Source: a virus. From it: DNA of 34,250 nucleotides. Below are positions 22,845 to 29,509 of this stretch, in pieces. Under the pieces are notes generated by a model. The model saw nothing but the letters and a program-made list of their open reading frames with translations, searched no databases and was not told the DNA's origin. Position 1 is the stretch's first letter. Every line of letters starts with the position of its first letter. The position numbers were made by a program, and so were the translations under genes. The DNA is taken from positions 1 through 34,250 of IMG/VR virus record IMGVR_UViG_3300008451_000398. One strand, given 5' to 3'.

Positions 22845-23258
22845 ATGAAACAAATTAAAGATTTAAAAGACAAACTACCATTAAATATGCGATTCATTAT
22901 AGATGAGTTTGAAGATGGAATTTATTTAGTCGGAGTTTACGAAAATGGGATTGCACCACATTTAAAAAAATCATTACGAAACCCAACTCAAGAACAAAAA
23001 GAACAGTTGCAAATTGATTGTTTAACTGAATATTTTAAATACTATCTAAAACAAAAATTAAAGAAAGTTATAAATCGTAAACAATTCTTAGAAGATTTAG
23101 CTGTTAAATTAAAAGTTGAACTAAGTTCTATTGAATGGTATTTTAGAAAACGTATGCCAACAGAACATATAAACTATGTTAACAGCCTTTTAGATGAACA
23201 AATTAAAATCGATAAAAAAACAAGGGAGTATGTTGCTAAGGCTTGGGAAAAATTATAA
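22845..23258 (+). CDS. First gene of rightward early arm, possible HTH
   Basis: A 137-residue protein with an N-terminal alpha/beta part (MRFIIDEFEDGIYLVGVYEN) and a helical C-terminal half including FLEDLAVKLKVELSSIEWYF, which could be a helix-turn-helix. As the first gene next to the divergent promoters it is a candidate regulator, but no family was recognised. Its TAA stop overlaps a TAACGTTT motif like that of the attC-like elements. Confidence 0.6.
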   Translation: MKQIKDLKDKLPLNMRFIIDEFEDGIYLVGVYENGIAPHLKKSLRNPTQEQKEQLQIDCLTEYFKYYLKQKLKKVINRKQFLEDLAVKLKVELSSIEWYFRKRMPTEHINYVNSLLDEQIKIDKKTREYVAKAWEKL

Positions 23259-23300
23259 CGTTTAAATATTGTGCTTGTAGCGTGCAAGTACACAAAAACT
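23256..23300 (+). repeat. Degenerate attC-like element (E')
   Basis: TATAACGTTTAAA directly at the stop codon of the 22845 gene matches the first core of elements A, C and D. It is followed by an imperfect stem (GTGCTTG with CAAGTACAC), but no closing GTT arm is found. Perhaps a remnant. Confidence 0.4.
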
Positions 23301-23332
23301 TCGAGTGCGATGGTGCTTTTAAAAACTTTAAT

Positions 23333-23488
23333 ATGACAGAAAAACAGAAATATATTGGCGCTTATTTAGATGGTTATTTTTCAGATAAAAAAATAGAATA
23401 CGGATTTGCTTATTTTAATGAATTAGATAAAGCAACCAAGAAAGCAAAGAAAAAATATAAACAATACAAAAAAAACAATCAATTATGA
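23333..23488 (+). CDS. 51-residue lysine-rich protein
   Basis: ATG at 23333-23335 is preferred to an upstream in-frame TTG at 23243, which would overlap the previous gene and encode an atypical Cys-rich start. The product begins MTEKQKYIGAYLDGYFSD and ends in a Lys-rich helix (KATKKAKKKYKQYKKNNQL). It overlaps the next gene by 4 bp. Function unknown. Confidence 0.6.
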   Translation: MTEKQKYIGAYLDGYFSDKKIEYGFAYFNELDKATKKAKKKYKQYKKNNQL

Positions 23489-23712
23489 TTTGGTATAAAT
23501 TAAAAGAAAAAAGACCATTAGCTTACAAAACAGGCTTATTTGATGGTAAAAAAAGCGACAAAGTTTTAGTTGCTGACCAATATGGAAAATATCACATTGC
23601 TGAAATGTATGAAGGTGTTTTAGATGGTTCGGAATTTTGTGATTTTTACGACACAAGAGATTTTGAAATTAAAAATGTAGAGTATTGGACTGAAATTGAC
23701 AGTCCTTTTTAA
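23485..23712 (+). CDS. DUF551-like small protein
   Basis: A 75-residue protein with the DUF551 layout: W at the start, LFDGKKSDKVLVAD, a beta strand pair YHIAEMYEG, FCDFYDTRDFEIKNVEYWTEI and a final P. DUF551 is a small domain widespread in phages; its function is unknown. It overlaps the preceding gene by ATGA and is followed by a degenerate attC-like element. Confidence 0.75.
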   Translation: MIWYKLKEKRPLAYKTGLFDGKKSDKVLVADQYGKYHIAEMYEGVLDGSEFCDFYDTRDFEIKNVEYWTEIDSPF

Positions 23713-23734
23713 GCGGTTTCCTAGCATCTCGCAC

Positions 23735-23778
23735 AACGTTTTGCGTGTTTATTTCAGTTGTTGAAAGACGCAAACTAA
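23735..23778 (+). repeat. Degenerate attC-like element (E)
   Basis: AACGTTTTGCGTG at 23735-23747 and GACGCAAAC at 23767-23775 form an 8-bp interrupted stem 23 bases behind the stop of the DUF551 gene. The first core resembles the TAACGTTT of the full elements; the GTT at the other end is missing. Confidence 0.45.
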
Positions 23779-23812
23779 CTTTTAATTAATTACTAAAAAA
23801 TACAAATACACA

Positions 23813-24559
23813 ATGACCAATAAATTAAACCAAGAGCAACAATTGAATAAACACGCTGTTACAGGAAGTGTTTATAAAATATTGAATTTATATGCTTGTT
23901 TAGGTGGAAACAGATATAAATGGGATGAAGTTGCTAAAGAAAAAGGAATTGAAATAGAAGTTACAGCAATTGAATATGATGAAGAACTTGCAAGAATGTA
24001 CAAAGAGCGTTTTCCAAATGATATTGTAATTGTTACCGATGCACACCAATATTTACTTGACAACTTTAAAAACTTTGATTTTATTTGGAGTTCTCCACCT
24101 TGTCCAAGTCATTCAAGAGCTAGGTATTGGAATAGTTCAAATTACGATACAACTACACGACCTGTTTATCCTGACATGAAACTTTATGAAGAAATATTGT
24201 TTTTACAGCATTATTACAGAAATGGAAAATTTGTAGTTGAAAATGTAATACCGTATTACGAACCATTAATACCAGCGATTAAAAGAGATAGACATTTGTA
24301 TTGGACAAACTTTAATTTACCAAATAAGTTAAGTAGTAGAAATATTAGCGGTGTTGTATCGCAAGCAAAAGACGAATTAAAAGAGCTTTGCAAAATACAC
24401 GAAATTGATGTTTCTGATTATAAAGGTACACAACCGATGTTGAAAATTGCAAGAAACTTAGTTGACTACGAAGCAGGAAGAACAATTTTTGAAACTGTTT
24501 TAGGAATAGAAAAAAAGCCTAATGTTAATCAAGTTTCGATTTTCGATGCTATTGGGTAA
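23813..24559 (+). CDS. DNA cytosine-5 methyltransferase (short)
   Basis: A 248-residue m5C methyltransferase. Motif I reads ILNLYACLGGN (23-33), motif IV SSPPCPSHS with catalytic C97, motif VI VVENV (E143), a motif VIII-like KRDRHLYW and a motif X-like end QPMLKIARNLVDYEAGRT. It is shorter than most bacterial enzymes, so target recognition must be compact. It probably protects phage DNA from restriction. It is followed 10 bases later by element D, and the β-class methyltransferase on the other strand is also followed by a closely related element. Confidence 0.88.
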   Translation: MTNKLNQEQQLNKHAVTGSVYKILNLYACLGGNRYKWDEVAKEKGIEIEVTAIEYDEELARMYKERFPNDIVIVTDAHQYLLDNFKNFDFIWSSPPCPSHSRARYWNSSNYDTTTRPVYPDMKLYEEILFLQHYYRNGKFVVENVIPYYEPLIPAIKRDRHLYWTNFNLPNKLSSRNISGVVSQAKDELKELCKIHEIDVSDYKGTQPMLKIARNLVDYEAGRTIFETVLGIEKKPNVNQVSIFDAIG

Positions 24560-24569
24560 CATTTCCTGT

Positions 24570-24694
24570 AACGTTTCTCGGCTTTGCTTTGTTGCGGAAA
24601 AGTAAGCCTAAATTATCGATTAAAAAACAATATTAACAAATACAAACCTGACATCGAATTATGCCCGAAACCGCAATAGAGCAAAACCGATGTT
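24570..24694 (+). repeat. attC-like palindromic element D
   Basis: A 125-bp element beginning AACGTTTCTCGGC and ending ACCGATGTT, arms pairing over about 21 bases with a 4-base bulge. It lies between the m5C methyltransferase stop and the ATG at 24711. With flanks (24568-24713) it matches element A, inverted, at 129 of 146 positions. Confidence 0.75.
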
Positions 24695-24710
24695 ATAAGT
24701 AGCTTTTATT

Positions 24711-24968
24711 ATGGAACAAAGAAAACAATCAACATTATTAGAGCTTTGTTATGAATACTCTGGCGATGATATTAATTTAGAAGAAAAAGACCAGAACGAT
24801 GCAAAACATCTGGTAAAAATATTTGATAATTATGCTATTGAATTTGCTGAATGGGTTAGAAAAGAAACGTATTACGAAAATCTAACAAAAGAATTTATTT
24901 TCAATCATAATGTATATAAAAATGAAAAAGAACTATTAGAAATATTTAAAAAAGAAAAAGGATTATGA
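24711..24968 (+). CDS. Small phage protein, paralogue following element D
   Basis: An 85-residue acidic protein with the core IFDNYAIEFAEWVRKE and the end KELLEIFKKEKGL, shared with the minus-strand genes at 13603 and 13419. Its 22-base leader from GTTATAAG to ATG is the same as that of the 13603 gene. Function unknown. Confidence 0.7.
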   Translation: MEQRKQSTLLELCYEYSGDDINLEEKDQNDAKHLVKIFDNYAIEFAEWVRKETYYENLTKEFIFNHNVYKNEKELLEIFKKEKGL

Positions 24969-24981
24969 AAAAAGATTTAAC

Positions 24982-25151
24982 AACAATTTAGAAAAATTGC
25001 GTATAAAAACAAAGGTAAGAATTAGTTAGATTATCAAAGTATCGATAGTGTGCCAATGGTTCTATGAATGTAAGATTACCTGATGCTACTGCACACAAAA
25101 GCAAACAGTGGCAATTCAAAAAGATATGACACCCTCTTTATACGCAATGTT
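24982..25151 (+). repeat. Longer attC-like element (F) in a gene-free stretch
   Basis: ATTGCGTATAAA at 24996-25007 and TTTATACGCAAT at 25137-25148 form a perfect 12-bp inverted repeat; AAC (24982-24984) and GTT (25149-25151) stand at the ends, as in the other elements. It lies 14 bases behind the stop of the 24711 gene. The inner 130 bp contain stop codons in all plus frames apart from a 21-codon ORF. The 225-bp gap from 24969 to 25193 holds this element and the duplicated leader. Confidence 0.5.
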
Positions 25152-25155
25152 CTTT

Positions 25156-25202
25156 AAAGTTACTTATAACTCATCGATTGACGTAACTAAATTATGCAAC
25201 TG
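25156..25202 (+). repeat. Leader shared with the NinG-like gene
   Basis: AAAGTTACTTATAACT ... TTATGCAACT, about 35 of 46 positions identical to the stretch before the NinG-like gene on the other strand. It runs into the start of the gene at 25194. Confidence 0.5.
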
Positions 25203-25421
25203 CCTAAAAATAAAATAATTACAACTACATTTAAAATATATGATTATATCGTATGTTTGAATGATGGGTTTTTATATCAGTTGGAGCATTGCCCAAAAAA
25301 GCGTACTAAAGTATTTCGTAAATTAACTTACAATGAAAAAAGAAGTGCTTATTATATTAATGGTCAATTAGTAAGTAAAAATAGATTAAAGAAATTAGCA
25401 ATAAAAAACCCCGCTATATAA
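25194..25421 (+). CDS. 75-residue basic protein, possibly HNH-associated
   Basis: A basic protein with IYDYIVCLNDGFLYQLEH followed by FRKLTYNEKRSAYYINGQLV and SKNRLKKLA. The second part resembles the modular DNA-binding segments that accompany phage HNH endonucleases, but no nuclease motif is present. It ends inside the bidirectional terminator. Function unproven. Confidence 0.6.
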   Translation: MQLPKNKIITTTFKIYDYIVCLNDGFLYQLEHCPKKRTKVFRKLTYNEKRSAYYINGQLVSKNRLKKLAIKNPAI

Positions 25422-25431
25422 GTGGGGTTTT
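25405..25431. terminator. Bidirectional terminator
   Basis: AAAACCCCGCT at 25405-25415 pairs with AGTGGGGTTTT at 25421-25431 (11 bp, one G-U) around a 5-base loop, with A and T tracts on both sides. It serves the converging genes at 25194 and 25414, whose coding ends overlap inside it by 8 bp. Confidence 0.85.
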
Positions 25432-25827
25432 ACTTTTAATATAATTTAGAATGAAATAAAGTACAAAGAGTATTCCAATTAGCCAAATAAACTTATTTGC
25501 GAGCGTTTCAATAACTACTGAATAATCTTTATCTTTAGTTTGAATATCTTGCTTTAAATCGCTTTTGTTTACTTCATTGCTTTTTTCTTTTATTACTTCT
25601 TTAGAATTGTTATAAATAACCCTTGTGTTATAAATTGTATCTTTGCCTAAAAGAATTGGTTTGTCTAAATCAACAGGCTCTAAAGTAAAAGAGTTTGAAA
25701 ATTTAGTAGCGTCAATTTCTGTATTCTTTTCTGATTCCGTTTTTAAATCAGTTTCAGTACTTGACTTTTTAACCGAACCGCAAGACGTTAATAGAATTGC
25801 GGTTAGTATTAATGTGATTTTTTTCAT
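25414..25827 (-). CDS. Unimolecular spanin candidate
   Basis: A 137-residue protein with an N-terminal lipoprotein signal (lipobox L13-T-S-C16, G at +2) and a C-terminal membrane segment at about 113-130 (FIWLIGILFVLYFILNYI). Between them is a polar, charged periplasmic part. An outer-membrane lipid anchor plus an inner-membrane helix in one chain is the topology of u-spanins such as T1 gp11, which fuse the two membranes in the last step of lysis. It overlaps the exonuclease gene by 4 bp and lies 1.9 kb from the endolysin. An ordinary lipoprotein is the alternative. Confidence 0.7.
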   Translation of the reverse strand: MKKITLILTAILLTSCGSVKKSSTETDLKTESEKNTEIDATKFSNSFTLEPVDLDKPILLGKDTIYNTRVIYNNSKEVIKEKSNEVNKSDLKQDIQTKDKDYSVVIETLANKFIWLIGILFVLYFILNYIKSKTPLI

Positions 25828-26729
25828 ATAAAATTATTTGTTTTAAATTTTAAATAGTTCATATAAGCTGAATTACTTATTTCGTTTGTGCTGTCGCAGT
25901 CATCACATTGCATTAGCCTTTTAATAGTACCTAAAGCGGTTACATTGTTTTTAAGCAAAGTTATATTTTCTGAACCGCAACAACTACAACTATATTTTAA
26001 GTTACCACCTAAAACTCCAGCGTGTGTATTTGGTTTAATATAGTTTTGCATTGTTAAAAATACATCTTCTAAAACTATAATGTCGCCTTCGCAATAGATA
26101 ACCATTTCTTTCATAGCTTCTTTACAGCCTTTTAAAACGTCTTTCCACATATCAAAACCCCGATGCTGTACTTTCGCACCAACTCCTAAAAATTGAGCTA
26201 TGTAATCTAATTTATTTGAATTGAAATTAAATCCTGACTTTGCTTTTTTAAGTGTATCTAAAGTTTTGTATTGTGGTAACATTGGAACTCTATGAAAAAT
26301 GCAACGTGTTCTTATCCACTTAATGTCGAATCTGTCGCCATTGTGTGCTATTAATTCATCAGCTACATTTGCAACCTTTACAAAGTCGATTAACATTTCT
26401 TTGTCGCATTGGTTTTTATCCCAAGTTAAAGTATGTATTTTATCTTCATCTTGCCACTTATACGAAATACAAATTATTTTACGTTCTTCTATAATGTCGT
26501 GAGGTTGAATTGATAAGTTATAACCAGTACACCAAAAATAACCGATGTTTGGACTTGTTTCGATGTCAAAGAATAATCTTTTAATTTGGTGCTGTGGTTC
26601 TCGAAGTTTAAGTAGTTGTACTTCTTGCTCTTTTGTTAGTCGATAACGATTTCTTAAATTAAATTCAAGATTTAGTTTTTTAACTTCTGCATTATTCAAC
26701 CGATAACGTCTGTTTTTGTTTGGTTTCAT
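25824..26729 (-). CDS. DnaQ-like 3'-5' exonuclease with zinc ribbon
   Basis: A 301-residue protein of the RNase H-like exonuclease fold: ExoI RLFFDIETSPN with D55 and E57, ExoII ELIAHNGDRFDIKW with D135, ExoIII IYCEGDIIVLEDVF with Y212 and D216. An extra C-terminal zinc ribbon has CSCCGS at 248-252 and CDDCDS at 275-280. The N-terminal 50 residues are basic. No polymerase domain is present, so it is a stand-alone nuclease for proofreading, recombination or DNA degradation. It has its own promoter and shares its transcript with the spanin candidate. Confidence 0.82.
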   Translation of the reverse strand: MKPNKNRRYRLNNAEVKKLNLEFNLRNRYRLTKEQEVQLLKLREPQHQIKRLFFDIETSPNIGYFWCTGYNLSIQPHDIIEERKIICISYKWQDEDKIHTLTWDKNQCDKEMLIDFVKVANVADELIAHNGDRFDIKWIRTRCIFHRVPMLPQYKTLDTLKKAKSGFNFNSNKLDYIAQFLGVGAKVQHRGFDMWKDVLKGCKEAMKEMVIYCEGDIIVLEDVFLTMQNYIKPNTHAGVLGGNLKYSCSCCGSENITLLKNNVTALGTIKRLMQCDDCDSTNEISNSAYMNYLKFKTNNFI

Positions 26730-26753
26730 AAAAATAGTTTAGAATTATTTAAA

Positions 26754-26785
26754 CAAATTTAGTAAAAAAAGTTTACAATTAACAA
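26754..26785 (-). promoter_or_regulatory. Promoter of the exonuclease-spanin operon
   Basis: TAAATTTG at 26754-26761 with TTG at 26783-26785, 21 bp apart, on the minus strand. It overlaps the upstream part of the plus-strand promoter at 26794. Confidence 0.75.
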
Positions 26786-26793
26786 AAAAGTAT

Positions 26794-26877
26794 TATATTT
26801 GTGTCAGTTAGTTAGTTTTTTCATAGTTTTAGTTTAGTTTTGAAAAGAAAAGGGTGTCTATAAGATGCCCTTTTTTT
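26794..26877 (+). ncRNA. Possible short RNA: promoter to terminator, about 70 nt
   Basis: TATATTTG at 26794-26801 fits the -7 box (no good TTG upstream; TTT at 26772). About 45 bases downstream a hairpin, AAGGGTGTCT pairing with AGATGCCCTT (two G-U pairs, 3-base loop), is followed by seven T (26871-26877). No start codon with a useful frame lies between. This could be a small RNA or an attenuated leader of the gene at 26975. Confidence 0.5.
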
Positions 26878-26974
26878 ATTCCCACTTATTACATCAATAT
26901 ATTCACTTATTACTTTGTTAAAAATAGTGTTTTTATAATACTTAAATTTATTTTTAATTTTTAATTTTAAAAAA

Positions 26975-27652
26975 ATGGGACAATTTAAATGCTTTGTAAA
27001 AGGAAATTATTTCTATCTTATTGACCTTGAAACAACAATAGAATATGAAGGATTGCGAAAAGATGTTTTTATAAGAAGGCATACAGATTCATCTGATAAA
27101 TTCTTTTTTAGCGGTGTTAATCAAGCACCACTTGACTACGAAGGAGGAATACATATAGATGATATTTTAGACGAAAACGGTACGCCTTACGGAAGTGTTG
27201 AGGATTTTATGAATTGGTATCAATCTAATACTGGAAATTTTAATGGGGGTGGGAACACCCCGACATCAATTTTAAAGTATATATTTTCATTAAAAACAAG
27301 TACAACGGGTGCATCAAATGACGAATTAGATGCTCTAGTTTTTAACGCGAATGATTCTGATTTCTTGGGATATATACAATGGAGTAAAGTTGCTGATGGA
27401 ATTTATCACGGTTTTTTAGAAAATGCTTTTACAGAAGATAAAACATTTTCTCCTCAATTTCCATTTTTTTTTGAAGGTAAAAGAAGTTTTATTCCTGTTT
27501 ACGAACAAAATAATACGTTTATAGGTTATATTACAATGTACAGAAAAGATAATTCAATAATAGAAATTCTTTGTTTTGACGATAGAATGAACTTAATTCC
27601 GTTTAGAGAATTGATTACTGAATCAATTTATTTATCAATTTATGTAGGTTAA
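26975..27652 (+). CDS. Isolated plus-strand virion-type protein
   Basis: A 225-residue protein in an otherwise minus-strand late region. DENGTPYGSVEDFMNWYQSN at about 76-95 resembles a motif, recalled from Bacteroidetes phage structural proteins, and the C-terminal half is beta-rich and aromatic, like a decoration, spike or receptor-related protein. There is no signal or membrane segment. The 97 bp before it have no clear promoter; transcripts may read through the terminator at 26850-26877. The codon use and AT content are like those of its neighbours. Confidence 0.55.
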   Translation: MGQFKCFVKGNYFYLIDLETTIEYEGLRKDVFIRRHTDSSDKFFFSGVNQAPLDYEGGIHIDDILDENGTPYGSVEDFMNWYQSNTGNFNGGGNTPTSILKYIFSLKTSTTGASNDELDALVFNANDSDFLGYIQWSKVADGIYHGFLENAFTEDKTFSPQFPFFFEGKRSFIPVYEQNNTFIGYITMYRKDNSIIEILCFDDRMNLIPFRELITESIYLSIYVG

Positions 27653-27660
27653 AAAGAAAA

Positions 27661-27693
27661 GAAAACCGCCCTTTAATTAGAGCGGTTTTTTTG
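27661..27693. terminator. Bidirectional terminator behind endolysin
   Basis: AAACCGC at 27663-27669 pairs with GCGGTTT at 27682-27688, with T tracts on the plus strand and a shorter one on the minus strand. It closes both the plus-strand gene at 26975 and the minus-strand lysis operon. Confidence 0.82.
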
Positions 27694-27695
27694 TT

Positions 27696-28136
27696 TTATA
27701 TGTGAGCAAATATAGCTACATTCTTATTTCGTTTTCTTCTCATTACTTGTCCACCATTTGAATCATTACCTATGGCCGTATTACCTTCAATAGTTTCAAA
27801 CTCATTTTCGTTTAACCATTTTACAAATATTCCTGTATGGTCATAACGGCCGTCTTTATTCCAATCAAAAAAAACAATGTCGCCAGCAATAGGCTTTGTT
27901 GTTAATTGGCCTGATTTCTTAAAGTAGGCCACCGCAGTTTGACAGCCTGCGAAACCTTTACTAAATCCTATCTTTGGTAATTGTTGGCCAGCTTGTGCAT
28001 AACACCAACTTACAAACATTCCGCACCACGCTACACCATCAAAACCAAACCATTTTCCATATTTAGTTTTATTGCTATTTTTAGGAACTTCTACTTGTCC
28101 AACTTCTTTTTCGGCCACTTCTACTATTTTACTCAT
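27696..28136 (-). CDS. Endolysin, CHAP-type amidase/endopeptidase
   Basis: A 146-residue peptidoglycan hydrolase of the CHAP-like family (TIGR02594 type). The catalytic cysteine is in VAWCGMFVSW (C38), the histidine in RYDHTGIFV (H100), and the third position in ETIEGNT (E117). It has no cell-wall-binding domain and no signal peptide, so it depends on the holin upstream. It overlaps the holin gene by 4 bp and ends at a bidirectional terminator. Confidence 0.88.
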   Translation of the reverse strand: MSKIVEVAEKEVGQVEVPKNSNKTKYGKWFGFDGVAWCGMFVSWCYAQAGQQLPKIGFSKGFAGCQTAVAYFKKSGQLTTKPIAGDIVFFDWNKDGRYDHTGIFVKWLNENEFETIEGNTAIGNDSNGGQVMRRKRNKNVAIFAHI

Positions 28137-28666
28137 TTACATACATCGTTTGATTTCTCTTTCAAGAAAGTTACTAAATCAGTTATTTTTTTAATTGTGC
28201 TTTTTATATCGATTCCCATCTTTTTGAAGTTCTCAAAGAATATAGAATAACATTCAACTACGCACCAAAACCCAATAACACCAATTACTAAATTCAATTT
28301 CATATCAGAAACCAATAGTGTAAAAGTTTTTAATTGGAATATTCTTTGTAAAAAGAAAGCTGTTATAATAGTTAAGGAATAAAGCATAAATTTAACGCCT
28401 GAACGCTTTAATTTTTCAGAGCTGATAATTTCTACTAAACCAACTTTTTTATTTGTCTTTCTTATTTCAAAATAGTTACCAACTATGCCAGTGAAAAAAT
28501 CTGTTATCATTAAGAAAATTAACAACTCGATTGCTAAACCTGTTGTTTTTGCCATTGTAACGGGTACAATTACGGGTGCTAAAATCATTCCTTTTTTTGT
28601 AAACATACTTGATGTAACTATTTTAGCTTTTAATAAATAAGCCTTTGCGTAAACTTCTAAAACCAT
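28133..28666 (-). CDS. Holin, phage_holin_4-like
   Basis: A 177-residue membrane protein with about three hydrophobic segments (around 42-62, 93-110 and 122-145) and the family pattern LLIFLMITDFFTGIVGNY with a following KLKRSG and C-terminal ECYSIFFEN. Such holins form holes in the inner membrane that release or activate the endolysin. It overlaps the endolysin gene by 4 bp and the upstream membrane protein gene by 1 bp. Confidence 0.8.
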   Translation of the reverse strand: MVLEVYAKAYLLKAKIVTSSMFTKKGMILAPVIVPVTMAKTTGLAIELLIFLMITDFFTGIVGNYFEIRKTNKKVGLVEIISSEKLKRSGVKFMLYSLTIITAFFLQRIFQLKTFTLLVSDMKLNLVIGVIGFWCVVECYSIFFENFKKMGIDIKSTIKKITDLVTFLKEKSNDVCK

Positions 28667-29103
28667 TATTTTTTATTGTTAAGTAGTGAAACAATAAATA
28701 AAAAGGTCGCTACTGATAAGAAACTAATTGAAACATATAAGTAGTATTTTGAAGCGTTTAAGCAAGTTAAAACCGCTATTGCATTAAATAGATAGTAAAC
28801 CGATAAATAAAACGTTGTAGCGGACTTTCTAAAGCAAAAATGTAATCTATCTTTCCAAAGGAATATTGAAAAAACAAGAATAAACAAAGCTAAATTTGTT
28901 GTGAAAGGTGCAATTTTAGCATCGTAAAAATCAGTAGTTACTTTTGTAACGCCATGAAAATACTTCAAATAAATAAAACTTGCCCATTCAATTAATAGAA
29001 TCATAAAAATAGAATAAACTAAAAAGTTTTTCTTATTTGTTTCTAATTTACTTTTGATATACTCCGCTGGTCTACATAGCGAACAACCATTTAATACTGC
29101 CAT
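28666..29103 (-). CDS. Four-helix membrane protein, possible second holin
   Basis: A 145-residue protein with four likely membrane segments (about 27-47, 66-84, 95-113 and 118-140) and a cysteine pair near the N terminus (CSLC). Its place immediately before the holin, with a one-base overlap, suggests an antiholin or accessory holin. Family not recognised. Confidence 0.6.
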   Translation of the reverse strand: MAVLNGCSLCRPAEYIKSKLETNKKNFLVYSIFMILLIEWASFIYLKYFHGVTKVTTDFYDAKIAPFTTNLALFILVFSIFLWKDRLHFCFRKSATTFYLSVYYLFNAIAVLTCLNASKYYLYVSISFLSVATFLFIVSLLNNKK

Positions 29104-29110
29104 AAACTAA

Positions 29111-29509
29111 CTATTTAAAAATTTTACAATAAGGTACAAATATTAATCCAACTAAAGTTAATAAAATAAATCTAAAAACTCTTATTCCTTTTCCGTTTTT
29201 TTCCATATTCTTAATATATCGAATATCGCAATACCACTTTTTTACAAAGTTTTTATTTGCCCCTTTTAAATATTCGTAATCGTGTAACATTGCGTCTAAA
29301 TCTAAATTTGGTAAATCGTTTAAATCTTTTACAATAGTTGCACCATCGAATTTAAAAGGAAATCTTTGAAAGTATTGAAAAGCACTTTGATAGTCTTTTA
29401 TATCTTTGTCGTTTCTACCTTTTACAAATAGCAAAAGATTCATATTAGAGTATAAATCGTTTAACTCGGTTCGTGTTTTATAAAACGTGTTATTTTTACT
29501 TCCTAACAT
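29111..29509 (-). CDS. Membrane-anchored late protein with HDYEY motif
   Basis: A 132-residue protein with LDAMLHDYEYLKG at 71-83, a motif reminiscent of the HD-x-x-Y of small phospholipase A2-like or DUF1353-like domains, and a C-terminal membrane helix at about 111-128. A C94-D95 pair follows. In phages such proteins may act on host membranes or be virion parts. The enzymatic link is weak and rests on the motif alone. Confidence 0.45.
   Translation of the reverse strand: MLGSKNNTFYKTRTELNDLYSNMNLLLFVKGRNDKDIKDYQSAFQYFQRFPFKFDGATIVKDLNDLPNLDLDAMLHDYEYLKGANKNFVKKWYCDIRYIKNMEKNGKGIRVFRFILLTLVGLIFVPYCKIFK

Noticed and set aside
23243-23332. TTG start at 23243 for the Lys-rich 51-residue gene
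   Set aside because: The extension has an atypical composition, overlaps the previous gene and covers a TAACGTTT repeat; the ATG at 23333 has a better leader.
24969-25140. Short ORFs (8 and 21 codons) between the 24711 and 25194 genes
   Set aside because: Stop codons interrupt every frame and no domain is recognisable; the stretch is better explained by inverted repeats.
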